64,000 bases of DNA, from the NCBI RefSeq assembly GCF_021431925.1, contig NZ_CP090372.1, positions 62,001-126,000 of the forward strand, given 5' to 3'. Below the pieces are notes generated by a model. It made no database searches and was not told where the DNA came from. It saw only the letters and a list, made by a program, of their open reading frames with translations. This DNA comes from Halobaculum sp. CBA1158 (GTDB lineage Archaea > Halobacteriota > Halobacteria > Halobacteriales > Haloferacaceae). Of the stretch, positions 41,005 through 49,381 are shown one piece after another (the first letter of the stretch is position 1; the number at the start of each line of letters is the position of its first letter). The translations under genes and the position numbers were made by a program.

Positions 41005-42477
41005 GTGAACACGAACCGCCGGTCGATGCTGCGACGACTCGCGGCGGTCACGGCAGCGGCGGCGCTGGCGGGCTGTGGCGGTCGCGGGAACGACCCCTCA
41101 ACGACGACGGGTCGCGAGACGGACACCTCGACGGTGACGACGACTCCCGGATCGACCTCTCCGACGACGCCCGAGGAGGTCGCGTCTCGATGGGGGTTCG
41201 AGCGCACGGTCGATCTGGTCGAGGCGGGCGCGGACCCAACGGGGGAGGAGCCGATCGACGAGGCGTTCGACGCCGCGGTCGCCCCCGACACGCTGGTGTA
41301 TCTCCCGAGCGGAACCTATCGGGTCGCAGACGGGATCACCGTCGGCGGACTCGACCGAATCGGTCTCCTCGGTTCGGACGCGACTGTGGTCCCCCGCGAG
41401 GGCAACGAGGACAACCTCTTCTCGTTCGGCTGGCCCGAACCGGTCAGGGAGGCGCTGTTCAAGGGGATCACCTTCGACTTCTCCGCGCCAGACACCGGTG
41501 GCAGACCATTACTCGCGCAGGCGAGCGACTCGCTGTTGGTGGAGGGCCTGGTCGTCAAAGGCGAGGCCGACGTGAATCAGGACCTCGTGCGCGTCGACGT
41601 CACCGACTCCGACGGGTCGGGCGTCGTCCGCGGCCTGCGACTGCTCGACGGAGCGATTCCGGACTACCGGATCACCGGCTGTGAGGTCGGCGACGACAAC
41701 CGCGGCGACGTGTCGTTCGTCGACTGCCGGATCGACGGCTTCCCGGACAACGGCCTGTACGCGAACCCGCCCGAGGGGAGCGTCAGCGTACTCGGGGGTC
41801 GATACCGGAACAACGGCGTCGCGGGCGTGCGCGTCGAGGTCGCCGACGACGCCGTCGTCCGCGGCGTCCACGTCCGATGTGACGACGCCGAGGGCGCGGG
41901 CGAGAACATGCGCGGGATCCGCCTGCGCGCGGGTAACTCGGTCCTCGTCGAGGACTGCCTCGTCGAACTGCTGGAGGTGACATCCAGCGACGGCGCGGTC
42001 ACGTTCGCCTCCGAGTTGGGTGCGGCGACCGTGCGCAACTGCCACCTCCGCGTCGACGCCGACGGCGTCAACGCCGTCCGGATCAAGCGAGCGGCCGACC
42101 GACAGGTCCGCGAGGGTCCGTTCCGGTGTGAGTCGCTCACGATCGTCGGCTCCGCCGAGACGGGCGCGGCGATCCAGGCGGCCGACCGGAGCGGCTGTTC
42201 CTTCCGCGATCTGTGCGTCTTCCAGCCCGGCGAGGACCGCGACGGCTTCGACACGGACAACGTCCACGGCGAGGTCGCCGACTCCCGACTCGCCGTCACC
42301 GGCCGCCCGTTCCGACTGGAGAACTCGACGCTCGATCGCTCGAACGTCACCGTCTCGCCCGACGCCGACGAGGCGGCCGCCGGCGACGAGGGCGACGGCG
42401 ACGCCGCGAGGTTCGGCCCGTGTGCCGACAGCGACCGCGGCAGCGACGTGGACCCTGACGGTGCCGACGACGCGTGA
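41005..42477 (+). CDS. Tat lipoprotein with right-handed beta-helix domain
   Basis: A 490-residue protein starting with GTG. It has a twin-arginine signal (NRRSMLRRLAAV) and lipobox LAGC with the lipidated cysteine at residue 24, then a short serine/threonine linker. The body repeats beta-helix strands such as LLVEGLVVKG, GDVSFVDCRIDG, VRGVHVRCDD, VLVEDCLVEL and TVRNCHLRV, a fold of polysaccharide lyases and hydrolases. The RTVDLVEAGADPTGEEPIDEAF opening matches pectate-lyase-like proteins. It is anchored outside the cell and could process the glycan made by genes downstream. No catalytic site is identified. Confidence 0.84.
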   Translation: MNTNRRSMLRRLAAVTAAAALAGCGGRGNDPSTTTGRETDTSTVTTTPGSTSPTTPEEVASRWGFERTVDLVEAGADPTGEEPIDEAFDAAVAPDTLVYLPSGTYRVADGITVGGLDRIGLLGSDATVVPREGNEDNLFSFGWPEPVREALFKGITFDFSAPDTGGRPLLAQASDSLLVEGLVVKGEADVNQDLVRVDVTDSDGSGVVRGLRLLDGAIPDYRITGCEVGDDNRGDVSFVDCRIDGFPDNGLYANPPEGSVSVLGGRYRNNGVAGVRVEVADDAVVRGVHVRCDDAEGAGENMRGIRLRAGNSVLVEDCLVELLEVTSSDGAVTFASELGAATVRNCHLRVDADGVNAVRIKRAADRQVREGPFRCESLTIVGSAETGAAIQAADRSGCSFRDLCVFQPGEDRDGFDTDNVHGEVADSRLAVTGRPFRLENSTLDRSNVTVSPDADEAAAGDEGDGDAARFGPCADSDRGSDVDPDGADDA

Positions 42478-42587
42478 TATCTGACTGCGACGCCGTGCGG
42501 GCGGACTGGAGCGACGCGGCGGATGTGACGCGGACGGGTCGCCCCCGTCGTGCGGTCAGCGCGCGGCTAACCGGTCGCAATCACGTC

Positions 42588-42596
42588 CATAACAAT
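42588..42596 (+). promoter_or_regulatory. TAACAA-type promoter element, WbpDEBA-like operon
   Basis: CATAACAAT of the same family, but with no start codon at the usual 34 nt. The first supported gene begins 165 nt downstream, so transcripts from here would carry a leader of about 135 nt. Confidence 0.5.
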
Positions 42597-42645
42597 GTGT
42601 GAAACGGCGGATTGACGCACGACCGCCACCGGCGGAACTCGGATC

Positions 42646-42756
42646 ATGTCTCCACGTAGGACGCCAGAACGGATCGGAGCACAGCCCCCTCCCGACAGCG
42701 TGCGTGCGACCCCCTCGGGGTCGCCGTACGCGACGCGGCTCGGAGGAGAATTATGA
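42646..42756 (+). CDS. Possible 36-codon leader ORF
   Basis: A frame from the ATG at 42646 runs to a TGA at 42754-42756 that overlaps the acetyltransferase ATG by the ATGA pattern. The product would be basic and proline-rich, MSPRRTPERIGAQPPP onward, unlike haloarchaeal proteins. It lies in the leader downstream of the TAACAA promoter and includes the 8-bp stem hairpin (42706-42724) and the Shine-Dalgarno-like sequence. It could be a leader peptide; chance is possible in a low-stop, GC-rich sequence. Confidence 0.25.
   Translation: MSPRRTPERIGAQPPPDSVRATPSGSPYATRLGGEL
42706..42724 (+). promoter_or_regulatory. Leader hairpin before a canonical Shine-Dalgarno
   Basis: GCGACCCC, loop CTC, GGGGTCGC form a perfect 8-bp stem. 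It is followed after 17 nt by GGAGGA (42742-42747), a strong Shine-Dalgarno sequence 5 nt before the ATG at 42753. Other unit-leading genes in the window lack this and look leaderless. Confidence 0.5.
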
Positions 42757-43364
42757 CGCCCGGACGGACGGACGCGCACGGCCACGGTCGCGCCCGGTCC
42801 GACGGCGGCTCGCGCGGCGCGCGGATCGACCCCGGTGCCACACTCAAGCGAGTCGACGGTACGGGTCCGACCCTGGGCGCGGACGCGACGGTCCGGGAGG
42901 GAACCGTCGTGTACGCCGACGTGGTCGCGGGCGACGGCCTCTCGACGGGCCACCACGCCGTGATCCGCGAGGGGACGCGGCTGGGTGACGACGTGCTCGT
43001 CGGCACCCACGCCGTGCTCGACGGCGACTGCACGGTCGGCGACGGCGTGTCCATCCAGACCGGGGCGTACTGCCCGACGGGCACGAGGCTCGGCGACCGG
43101 GCATTCCTCGGCCCGCACGCCGTGCTCACGAACGACCGATACCCGCTTCGCACCGACGAGGGACTGGACGCCCCGACGGTCGAGGCCGACGCGTCCGTGG
43201 GCGCGAACGCGACGGTCCTCCCCGGCGTCACAGTCGGCGAGGGGGCGTTCGTCGCCGCCGACGCGCTCGTCGCCGAGGACGTGCCGCCGCGGACGCTCGC
43301 GGTCGGCTCGCCGGCCGAACACCGACCGCTTCCCGACCCGCTTCAGGGGGTGAACGACGCGTGA
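42753..43364 (+). CDS. Hexapeptide-repeat N-acetyltransferase (WbpD-like)
   Basis: A 203-residue left-handed beta-helix acyltransferase with many hexapeptide turns (ATVREGTVVYADVVAG, LGDDVLVGTHAVLDG, VGANATVLPGVTVGEG) and a C-terminal GSPAEH. It would acetylate an amino group on a nucleotide sugar, like WbpD acting on UDP-3-amino-GlcNAcA. The first 25 residues are glycine/arginine/aspartate-rich and disordered. It is preceded by the strongest Shine-Dalgarno in the window, and its stop overlaps the aminotransferase GTG (GTGA). Context with aminotransferase, oxidoreductase and dehydrogenase genes gives the assignment; the same fold acetylates other acceptors. Confidence 0.82.
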   Translation: MTPGRTDAHGHGRARSDGGSRGARIDPGATLKRVDGTGPTLGADATVREGTVVYADVVAGDGLSTGHHAVIREGTRLGDDVLVGTHAVLDGDCTVGDGVSIQTGAYCPTGTRLGDRAFLGPHAVLTNDRYPLRTDEGLDAPTVEADASVGANATVLPGVTVGEGAFVAADALVAEDVPPRTLAVGSPAEHRPLPDPLQGVNDA

Positions 43365-44530
43365 TCCCCATCGCCGACCCGGAGATCGGCGAGGCCGAGC
43401 GCGAGCGGGTTCTCTCCGTGCTCGACTCCGGCCAACTCGCCGACGGCGAGGAGGTGCGCGCGTTCGAGCGGGAGTTCGCCGACGTCTGCGAGGCCGAGCA
43501 CGCCGTGGCGACGACGAACGGCACGACGGCGCTGCACGCCGCCCTGGAGGCGCTCGGGATCGGCCCCGGCGACACGGTCGTCACGACGCCGTTCTCCTTC
43601 GTCGCCACTGCGAATGCGATCCGCCACGTCGGCGCTGAACCGGTGTTCGCGGACGTGAGCCAGGCGACGCTGACGCTCGATCCCGCGCGCGTCGCGGAGG
43701 TGCTGGACGAGCGTGACGACGTGGCCGCGATCCTCGCGGTCCACCTCTACGGGACGCCCGCCGACGTGGGGCCCCTGCGCGAGCTCGCCGACGAACACGA
43801 CGTCTCCCTCGTCGAGGACGCCGCACAGGCCCACGGCGCGGCCTACCGCGGCGAGCGCGTGGGAAGCCTCGGCGACGCCGCCTGCTTCTCGTTTTACCCG
43901 ACCAAGAACATGACCAGCGGTGAGGGCGGGATGATCACCACCGACGACGAGGCCGTCGCCGAGCGCGCGGCGCGATTCTGCGATCACGGTCGCACCGTCG
44001 AGTACCGCCACGGCGACGTGGGTCACAACTTCCGGATGACGAGCCTCTGTGCAGCCATCGGCCGCGCGCAACTCCGGAAGCTCCCCGAGTTCACCCTCGC
44101 GCGCCGCGGCAACGCCGCGTACCTCACCGAGCACCTCCGGGACGCCCCCGTCGAAACGCCCGCCGAGCCCGACGGCGTCCGGTCGGTGTACCACCAGTAC
44201 ACCGTCCGCTCGGACCACCGCGACCTGCTCGAGTCGCACCTCGCCGACCGCGGCGTCTCGGCGGCGGTGTACTACCCCCTCCCGATCCACGAGCAACCGG
44301 CGTACGATGACGTGGACGCCGACCTCCCGGTCGCCGAGCGCGCCGCCGATCGGGTGCTGTCGCTGCCGGTCCATCCGGGGCTCTCCGTCGAGGACCTCCG
44401 AACGATCGTCTCGGCCGTCACGGCGTTCGGCGACTCCGAACGCGTCCCGGAAACCGCTGCGGGTTCGAGCCCCGAGACCGGAACGGATCCCGAGCCCGGA
44501 CCCGAGGCGTCCGGGCGGGTGGACTCGTGA
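43361..44530 (+). CDS. DegT/DnrJ/EryC1 sugar aminotransferase (WbpE-like)
   Basis: A 389-residue PLP enzyme, GTG start. Motifs: ATTNGTTALHAALEALGI near residues 48-66, VEDAAQAHGAAY for PLP contact, and the Schiff-base lysine K182 in FSFYPTKNMTSGEGG. It would transaminate a keto sugar nucleotide, such as UDP-3-keto-GlcNAcA, with glutamate as donor. The C-terminal forty residues are a proline/glutamate-rich tail. It overlaps its neighbours by 4 bases on both sides. Confidence 0.9.
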   Translation: MIPIADPEIGEAERERVLSVLDSGQLADGEEVRAFEREFADVCEAEHAVATTNGTTALHAALEALGIGPGDTVVTTPFSFVATANAIRHVGAEPVFADVSQATLTLDPARVAEVLDERDDVAAILAVHLYGTPADVGPLRELADEHDVSLVEDAAQAHGAAYRGERVGSLGDAACFSFYPTKNMTSGEGGMITTDDEAVAERAARFCDHGRTVEYRHGDVGHNFRMTSLCAAIGRAQLRKLPEFTLARRGNAAYLTEHLRDAPVETPAEPDGVRSVYHQYTVRSDHRDLLESHLADRGVSAAVYYPLPIHEQPAYDDVDADLPVAERAADRVLSLPVHPGLSVEDLRTIVSAVTAFGDSERVPETAAGSSPETGTDPEPGPEASGRVDS

Positions 44531-45519
44531 GCGACGCCGACCGGCCGGTCCGGGTCGGCGTCGTCGGCGTCGGGAGCATGGGCCGCAACCACGCCCGAGT
44601 GTACCGCGAGCTCGCCGACGCGGAACTCGTTGGCGTCGCCGACATGGACTCGGCGGCGGCCGACCGCGTCGCCGGCGAGTACGGCACAGAGTCGTTCGAC
44701 ACCGACGACCTGCTCTCGGCCGTCGACGCCGTCAGCATCGCCGTCCCGACCTCGGCGCACGCACCCGTTCTGGAACGCTGCATCGACGCCGGCGTCCACG
44801 CGCTCGTCGAGAAGCCGTTCGTCGACGACCTCGCGGTCGGGCGCGAACTCGCCCGCCGAGCCGCGGCCGAAGGCGTCACCGTCCAGGTGGGACACGTCGA
44901 GCGGTTCAACCCGGCTGTCCGGACGCTGATGCGGATCCTCCCCGACCTCGACGTCGTCGCCGTCGACGCCCGGCGGCTCGGCCCCCCGGTCGACCGCGAG
45001 CTCGACGGCAGCGTCGTCTCCGACCTGATGATCCACGACATCGACGTGGTGAACGCGGTCGTCGACGCGCGACCCGGCACGCTCGGGGCGACCGGCGCGG
45101 CCGACGGCGACTACGCCACGGTGCAGTGCGTGTACGACGACGACACGGTCGCCACTTTCACCGCCAGCCGCGTCACCCGGCGGAAGGTCCGAGAACTGGA
45201 GATCACCGCCCGCGAGTGCCTCGTCGCCGTCGATTACCTCTCGCAGTCAGTAGAGATCCACCGCGGCGACCACCCCGAGTACATCGAGTCCAACGGCACG
45301 ATCCGCCACCGCACAGAGAGCGTCATCGAGCGGCCGTTCGTCGAGACGGGCGAGCCGCTGAAAGGAGAGCTCGCGGCGTTCGTCGACGCCGTCGCCGACG
45401 GCGACGAGCCGGTCGTCACCCCGAAGGACGGCCTCGACGCCGTCGAGTTCGCCCGGCAGATCGAGGGGATACTCGGCCTCGGTTCGACGCCGTCGGCCGA
45501 ACGAGAGGTGCACAGATGA
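44527..45519 (+). CDS. Gfo/Idh/MocA oxidoreductase (WbpB-like)
   Basis: A 330-residue NAD(P) oxidoreductase, GTG start: Rossmann motif GVVGVGSMGRNHARVY, the EKP motif E95-K96-P97, then the substrate-binding domain with SDLMIHDIDVVNAVV. WbpB-type enzymes oxidise C3 of UDP-GlcNAcA to the 3-keto form. It overlaps the aminotransferase by GTGA. Its stop lies in the first copy of a 26-bp duplication and overlaps a 9-codon frame that leads to the next gene. Confidence 0.87.
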   Translation: MSDADRPVRVGVVGVGSMGRNHARVYRELADAELVGVADMDSAAADRVAGEYGTESFDTDDLLSAVDAVSIAVPTSAHAPVLERCIDAGVHALVEKPFVDDLAVGRELARRAAAEGVTVQVGHVERFNPAVRTLMRILPDLDVVAVDARRLGPPVDRELDGSVVSDLMIHDIDVVNAVVDARPGTLGATGAADGDYATVQCVYDDDTVATFTASRVTRRKVRELEITARECLVAVDYLSQSVEIHRGDHPEYIESNGTIRHRTESVIERPFVETGEPLKGELAAFVDAVADGDEPVVTPKDGLDAVEFARQIEGILGLGSTPSAEREVHR

Positions 45520-45558
45520 GCGACCGTACGGGGGTGCAGAGATGAGCGAACGCACGGA
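45507..45558. repeat. 26-bp tandem duplication at a gene junction
   Basis: GGTGCACAGATGAGCGACCG... at 45507-45532 and GGTGCAGAGATGAGCGAACG... at 45533-45558 are tandem copies with about 4 mismatches. Each contains a GATGAGCGA start-stop overlap. The duplication spans the end of the oxidoreductase and the start of the nucleotide-sugar dehydrogenase. Confidence 0.75.
45516..45545 (+). CDS. Nine-codon bridging frame
   Basis: ATG at 45516 overlaps the oxidoreductase stop (ATGA), reads MSDRTGVQR and stops at 45543-45545, overlapping the next ATG at 45542. It exists only because of the 26-bp duplication. It probably has no peptide function but may preserve translational coupling. Confidence 0.35.
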   Translation: MSDRTGVQR

Positions 45559-46909
45559 AGTCCCGCCCCGGCTGTACGCCTCGAACCGCCACGAGCGCGC
45601 CCGACGCGAGGCGTTTCGCGAGGGACGGCTCCCGGTGACCGTCTACGGGCTCGGGAAGATGGGCCTCCCCATCGCCGCGGTGTTCGCCGAGGCGACCGGC
45701 GCGGTCACCGGCGTCGACGTGGACGAGTCCGTCGTCGCGGGCGTCAACGACGGCGAGTGTCACGTCGCGAACGAGCCGGGACTCGACGACCTGGTCGCGG
45801 AAACGGCGGCCGACGGGTCGCTGTCGGCGACAACCGACGCCGCCGCCGCCGCGGAGGCCGCCCGGATCCACGTGATCATCGTCCCGACGCTGATCACCGA
45901 CGACGACCGCCCGGACACGTCGGTCGTCACCTCCGTCGCGCGCGACGTGGCGAGCGGCCTCTCGCCGGGCGATCTGGTGTGCGTCGAGTCGACGCTCCCG
46001 CCCGGCACCTGCCGGGACGTGCTCGGCCCGCTGTTGCGCTTCGAGAGCGGGCTCGACGCCGACGACTTCGGGCTCGCCTTCTGCCCGGAGCGCACCTCCA
46101 GCGGCCGGGCGCTCGCGGACGTGCGCGGCACCCACCCGAAGGTCGTCGGCGGCCTCGACCGCGAGGCCACGCGCGCGGCCGAGCTGGTGTACGACGAACT
46201 CACCGACAATGAGGTGATCCCCGTCGCCGACGCCACGACCGCGGAGGCCGTGAAGGTGTTCGAGGGGCTGTACCGCGACGTGAACATCGCGCTGGCGAAC
46301 GAGCTGGCGCGGTTCACCGACGAACTCGGGATCGACGTGCGCGAGGCCATCGACGTGGCGAACACCCAGCCGTACTGCGACATCCACACGCCCGGCCCGG
46401 GCGTCGGGGGCCACTGCATCCCGTACTACCCGTACTTCGTGATCAACTGGCTGGAGACCGGCGCGCCCCTGCTCTCGAGGGCCCGTGAGGTCAACGACGC
46501 GACGCCGACGCACGTCGTCGACCTGCTGGCCGGGGAACTCGCGGACCGCGGCCGCGACCTCGACGGCGCGACCGTGGTCGTGCTGGGACTGGCCTACCGC
46601 GCCGGCGTCGCCGAGACGCGCGCCAGCCCCGGCGTCGACATCTGCCGGGCGCTGGCCGACCGCGGCGCGACGGTCTACGCCAGCGACCCGCTGGTCGACG
46701 CCGACGGTCTCGCGGCGACCGACGTGCACCACGACGAGGTCGGCGCGCTCGACGCGGACGCCGTGGTGCTCGCAACCGACCACGACGAGTTCGAGGCGAT
46801 CGACTGGCGCTCCGTGCCGCGCTCGGCCGTAGTGATCGACACGCGCGACGCCCTCGACGCCGACGCGCTCGACCGCGACGTCTACGTCGTCGGGAGGGGA
46901 CGGCGGTGA
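45542..46909 (+). CDS. Nucleotide-sugar 6-dehydrogenase (WbpA/WecC-like)
   Basis: A 455-residue UDP-glucose/GDP-mannose-dehydrogenase family protein: N-terminal NAD motif VYGLGKMGLPIA, substrate-loop FCPERTSSG, and the catalytic cysteine C292 in VGGHCIPYYPYF, with helix VKVFEGLYRDVNIALANELARF. It oxidises a UDP-HexNAc to the uronic acid in two steps, forming UDP-GlcNAcA or UDP-ManNAcA. In the operon order acetyltransferase, aminotransferase, oxidase, dehydrogenase it corresponds to WbpA. The start is chosen at the second copy of the duplicated junction, since the frame from the first copy ends after nine codons. It overlaps the next gene by GTGA. Confidence 0.9.
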   Translation: MSERTEVPPRLYASNRHERARREAFREGRLPVTVYGLGKMGLPIAAVFAEATGAVTGVDVDESVVAGVNDGECHVANEPGLDDLVAETAADGSLSATTDAAAAAEAARIHVIIVPTLITDDDRPDTSVVTSVARDVASGLSPGDLVCVESTLPPGTCRDVLGPLLRFESGLDADDFGLAFCPERTSSGRALADVRGTHPKVVGGLDREATRAAELVYDELTDNEVIPVADATTAEAVKVFEGLYRDVNIALANELARFTDELGIDVREAIDVANTQPYCDIHTPGPGVGGHCIPYYPYFVINWLETGAPLLSRAREVNDATPTHVVDLLAGELADRGRDLDGATVVVLGLAYRAGVAETRASPGVDICRALADRGATVYASDPLVDADGLAATDVHHDEVGALDADAVVLATDHDEFEAIDWRSVPRSAVVIDTRDALDADALDRDVYVVGRGRR

Positions 46910-47775
46910 CGGGCCTCCGAACCGACGCCGACGACGACGGTGTCGGCGGCGTCGACGGCTTCGTCGCCGACGGGTTCACCACCGACGCCTACGTCGACCT
47001 GCTCGATGCGGCCGAGGAGGGCGGCTACGAGTTCCTGACGGTTCGCGAGTACCTCGCGAGCGAGGACCTCCCCGACCGCTTCGTGATCCTCCGCCACGAC
47101 GTGGACCGGAAGGCGGCCAACGCCGCCCGCCTCGCTCGGATCGAAGCAGAGCGGGGAGCGTCGGCGACGTACTACCTCCGTACCTCCACGTTCGACCCGG
47201 AGTTCGCGCGGTCGCTCGCGACGCTGGGTCACGAGGTCGGCTACCACTACGAGGACTACGTCCGCGCGGACGGCGACCTCGAGGCGGCCCACGACGGGTT
47301 CGCGAGCAGCCTCCGCGAGTTCCGGGCCTACTGCGAGGTCGACACCGTCTGCATGCACGGCAACCCCCTCTCGCCGCACGACAACCGGGAGATGTGGACC
47401 GCCGCCGACGCCCCCGGGTTCGACGCCTACGACCTGCTCGGCGAGGCGTACCTCTCGATGGACTTCGTGGACGTGACGTACTTCTCGGACACGGGCCGCA
47501 CCTGGCGCGACGGCGCGTTGAAGATCAAGGACCACCCCGTCGGCGAGCACCACAAGCCCGTCTCGGCAGACGGCACCGCGGAGTTGGCCGCCCTGTTGCG
47601 TTCGGGCGCGTTCGACCGCGGCTGTCTGCTCGTCCACCCCGAGCGGTGGGCCGACTCCGTCCCCGAACTGTTCGTCGAACGCACCAAGGACCGGGCGATC
47701 AACGCCGTCAAGCGCGGCCTGCGCCTGGTCCGCCCGCCCGAAACACCGCCATCCGCTTCACCATCCACCTCATGA
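46906..47775 (+). CDS. NodB-like polysaccharide-deacetylase-related protein
   Basis: A 289-residue protein, GTG start, with a (beta/alpha) NodB-like core. RHDVD at about residues 63-67 gives the D-x-D-type metal motif, GHEVGYHYEDY corresponds to the H-x-x-x-H region in altered form, and CMHGNPLS and LLVHPERW follow. Some of these proteins deacetylate glycans; others with altered motifs do not. It sits between the dehydrogenase and an AlkP gene with 4-base overlaps on both sides. Enzymatic activity is uncertain. Confidence 0.72.
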   Translation: MTGLRTDADDDGVGGVDGFVADGFTTDAYVDLLDAAEEGGYEFLTVREYLASEDLPDRFVILRHDVDRKAANAARLARIEAERGASATYYLRTSTFDPEFARSLATLGHEVGYHYEDYVRADGDLEAAHDGFASSLREFRAYCEVDTVCMHGNPLSPHDNREMWTAADAPGFDAYDLLGEAYLSMDFVDVTYFSDTGRTWRDGALKIKDHPVGEHHKPVSADGTAELAALLRSGAFDRGCLLVHPERWADSVPELFVERTKDRAINAVKRGLRLVRPPETPPSASPSTS

Positions 47776-49376
47776 CGACCATCACCATCGGACTCGACGG
47801 CGCGAACTGGGACCTGATCGTCGACTGGCTCGACGCCGGCGACCTGCCGAACCTCGCCGCGCTGATCGACGACGGCGTCGGCGGCGTCTGCCGGAGCTGT
47901 CTCCCCCCGATCACCGTCCCCAACTGGAAGTGTTACGCGACCGGGAAGGGCCCCGGAAAGCTCGGCGTGTTTCGCTTCGACCGGATCGATACCGAGCAGC
48001 GCGAGCACGTGTTTCACGACGCGACCGACTTCGACAGCGCCGAGCTGTGGGACTATCTCACCGACGAGGGCATGACCGCCGGCGTGATCAACAAGCCGTC
48101 GACGTACCCGCCCAAGGAGATCGACGGCTTCGTCGTCGCCGGCGGCCCCGACGCCTCCGAGACGGCGTACCGGTCGCTGGACCGCGGCTTCGCGACGCCC
48201 GACCGCGTCGAGCGGTTCCTCCGTGAGGAACTCGACTACCGCGTCCACCCCAGCCCGATGATCTCGCCGAGCGAGACGGGGGAGGCCGAGGTGGACGCGG
48301 TCCTCGACCTGATCGACCTCCGGTTCGACGCGGCGTCGGCGCTCCTGGAGCGCGAGGACCCCGACTTCCTCCACCTCACCGTGTTCTACAGCATGGCGCT
48401 CCAGCACTACTTCTACGACGACGAGCCGGTCGAGCGCGCGTGGAAGCGCATCGACGACCGCCTCGGGGAGTTCCTCGGCGAGGGTCACGACGTCCTGGTG
48501 ATGTCCGATCACGGCACCTGCGATGTCGACGCCGTGTTCTACGTGAACGTCTGGCTCCAGCGACAGGGCTACCTCTCGGTCGAGCGCACGGTCGACGGCG
48601 CGCTCCGCAGGGCGGGGATCACCCGGGAGCGGGCGCTGTCGGCGGCCAAGCGCCTCGGATTGGTCGAGACGCTCAGCAAGGTCGTCCCGGAGCGAATCCA
48701 GCGCGTCGTCCCCTGGGAAGAGGGTGTCAAGCGCGACCGCGTGCTGTCTGTCCTCGACTGGGACGCGACCGACGCGGTCGCCAGCAACCAGGGCCCGATC
48801 TACCTGACGAGGTCGCCGGGGGAGCCGGGATACGAAGAGCTTCGCACGGAGCTGATCGAGGGGCTGGAGTCGCTTCGCCACCCCGAGACCGGCACCCCGA
48901 TCGTCCGCTCGGTCCGCCGCGGCGAGGAGCAGTACACGGGACCACACGCCGACGAAGCGCCGGATCTGATCCTCGATCAAGGCGAGGGGATCCACACGAG
49001 CGACGCGATCGGTCGCGAGGAGCCGATCGCCGACTCGGGCGTCTGGCGCGGCGGCAACATGCCCGAGGGCGTGTTCGTGTTCTCCGGGCCGAGCTTCCGG
49101 TCGGACGGCCTCACAGAGCGCGCCCGGATCGTCGACCTCGCGCCGACGCTGCTGCACTCGATGGGCGCGGCCGTCCCCGACGACCTCGACGGCGAGGTGC
49201 TCGACGTGTTCGCGCCCGACTCGGCCGCCGCCGAGCGCCCGGTTCGGACGCGGAGTCCCCTCGCTCCCGACCGCGGTCGCGACGCGCACGCCGCCGACGC
49301 CCACGACGGCGGCGACGCCGACGGCGACGGAACCGGCGTCGAGGACCGCCTCGCCGACCTCGGCTACCTGGAGTGA
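47772..49376 (+). CDS. AlkP-superfamily phosphodiesterase-like protein with altered metal site
   Basis: A 534-residue relative of the AlkP proteins at 37275 and 61820. First metal aspartate: IGLDGANW. Nucleophile threonine: PPITVPNWKCYATGKGPGK. SDHG: LVMSDHGTCD. The tail is RLADLGYLE. But the segment equivalent to T-D-x-x-Q-H reads S-M-A-L-Q-H, so the aspartate of one metal site is methionine. It has no signal peptide. In this operon it may act on lipid-linked or nucleotide sugars. The acidic C-terminal region before the last ten residues is disordered. Start fixed by ATGA overlap. Confidence 0.8.
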   Translation: MTTITIGLDGANWDLIVDWLDAGDLPNLAALIDDGVGGVCRSCLPPITVPNWKCYATGKGPGKLGVFRFDRIDTEQREHVFHDATDFDSAELWDYLTDEGMTAGVINKPSTYPPKEIDGFVVAGGPDASETAYRSLDRGFATPDRVERFLREELDYRVHPSPMISPSETGEAEVDAVLDLIDLRFDAASALLEREDPDFLHLTVFYSMALQHYFYDDEPVERAWKRIDDRLGEFLGEGHDVLVMSDHGTCDVDAVFYVNVWLQRQGYLSVERTVDGALRRAGITRERALSAAKRLGLVETLSKVVPERIQRVVPWEEGVKRDRVLSVLDWDATDAVASNQGPIYLTRSPGEPGYEELRTELIEGLESLRHPETGTPIVRSVRRGEEQYTGPHADEAPDLILDQGEGIHTSDAIGREEPIADSGVWRGGNMPEGVFVFSGPSFRSDGLTERARIVDLAPTLLHSMGAAVPDDLDGEVLDVFAPDSAAAERPVRTRSPLAPDRGRDAHAADAHDGGDADGDGTGVEDRLADLGYLE

Positions 49377-49381
49377 GACCG

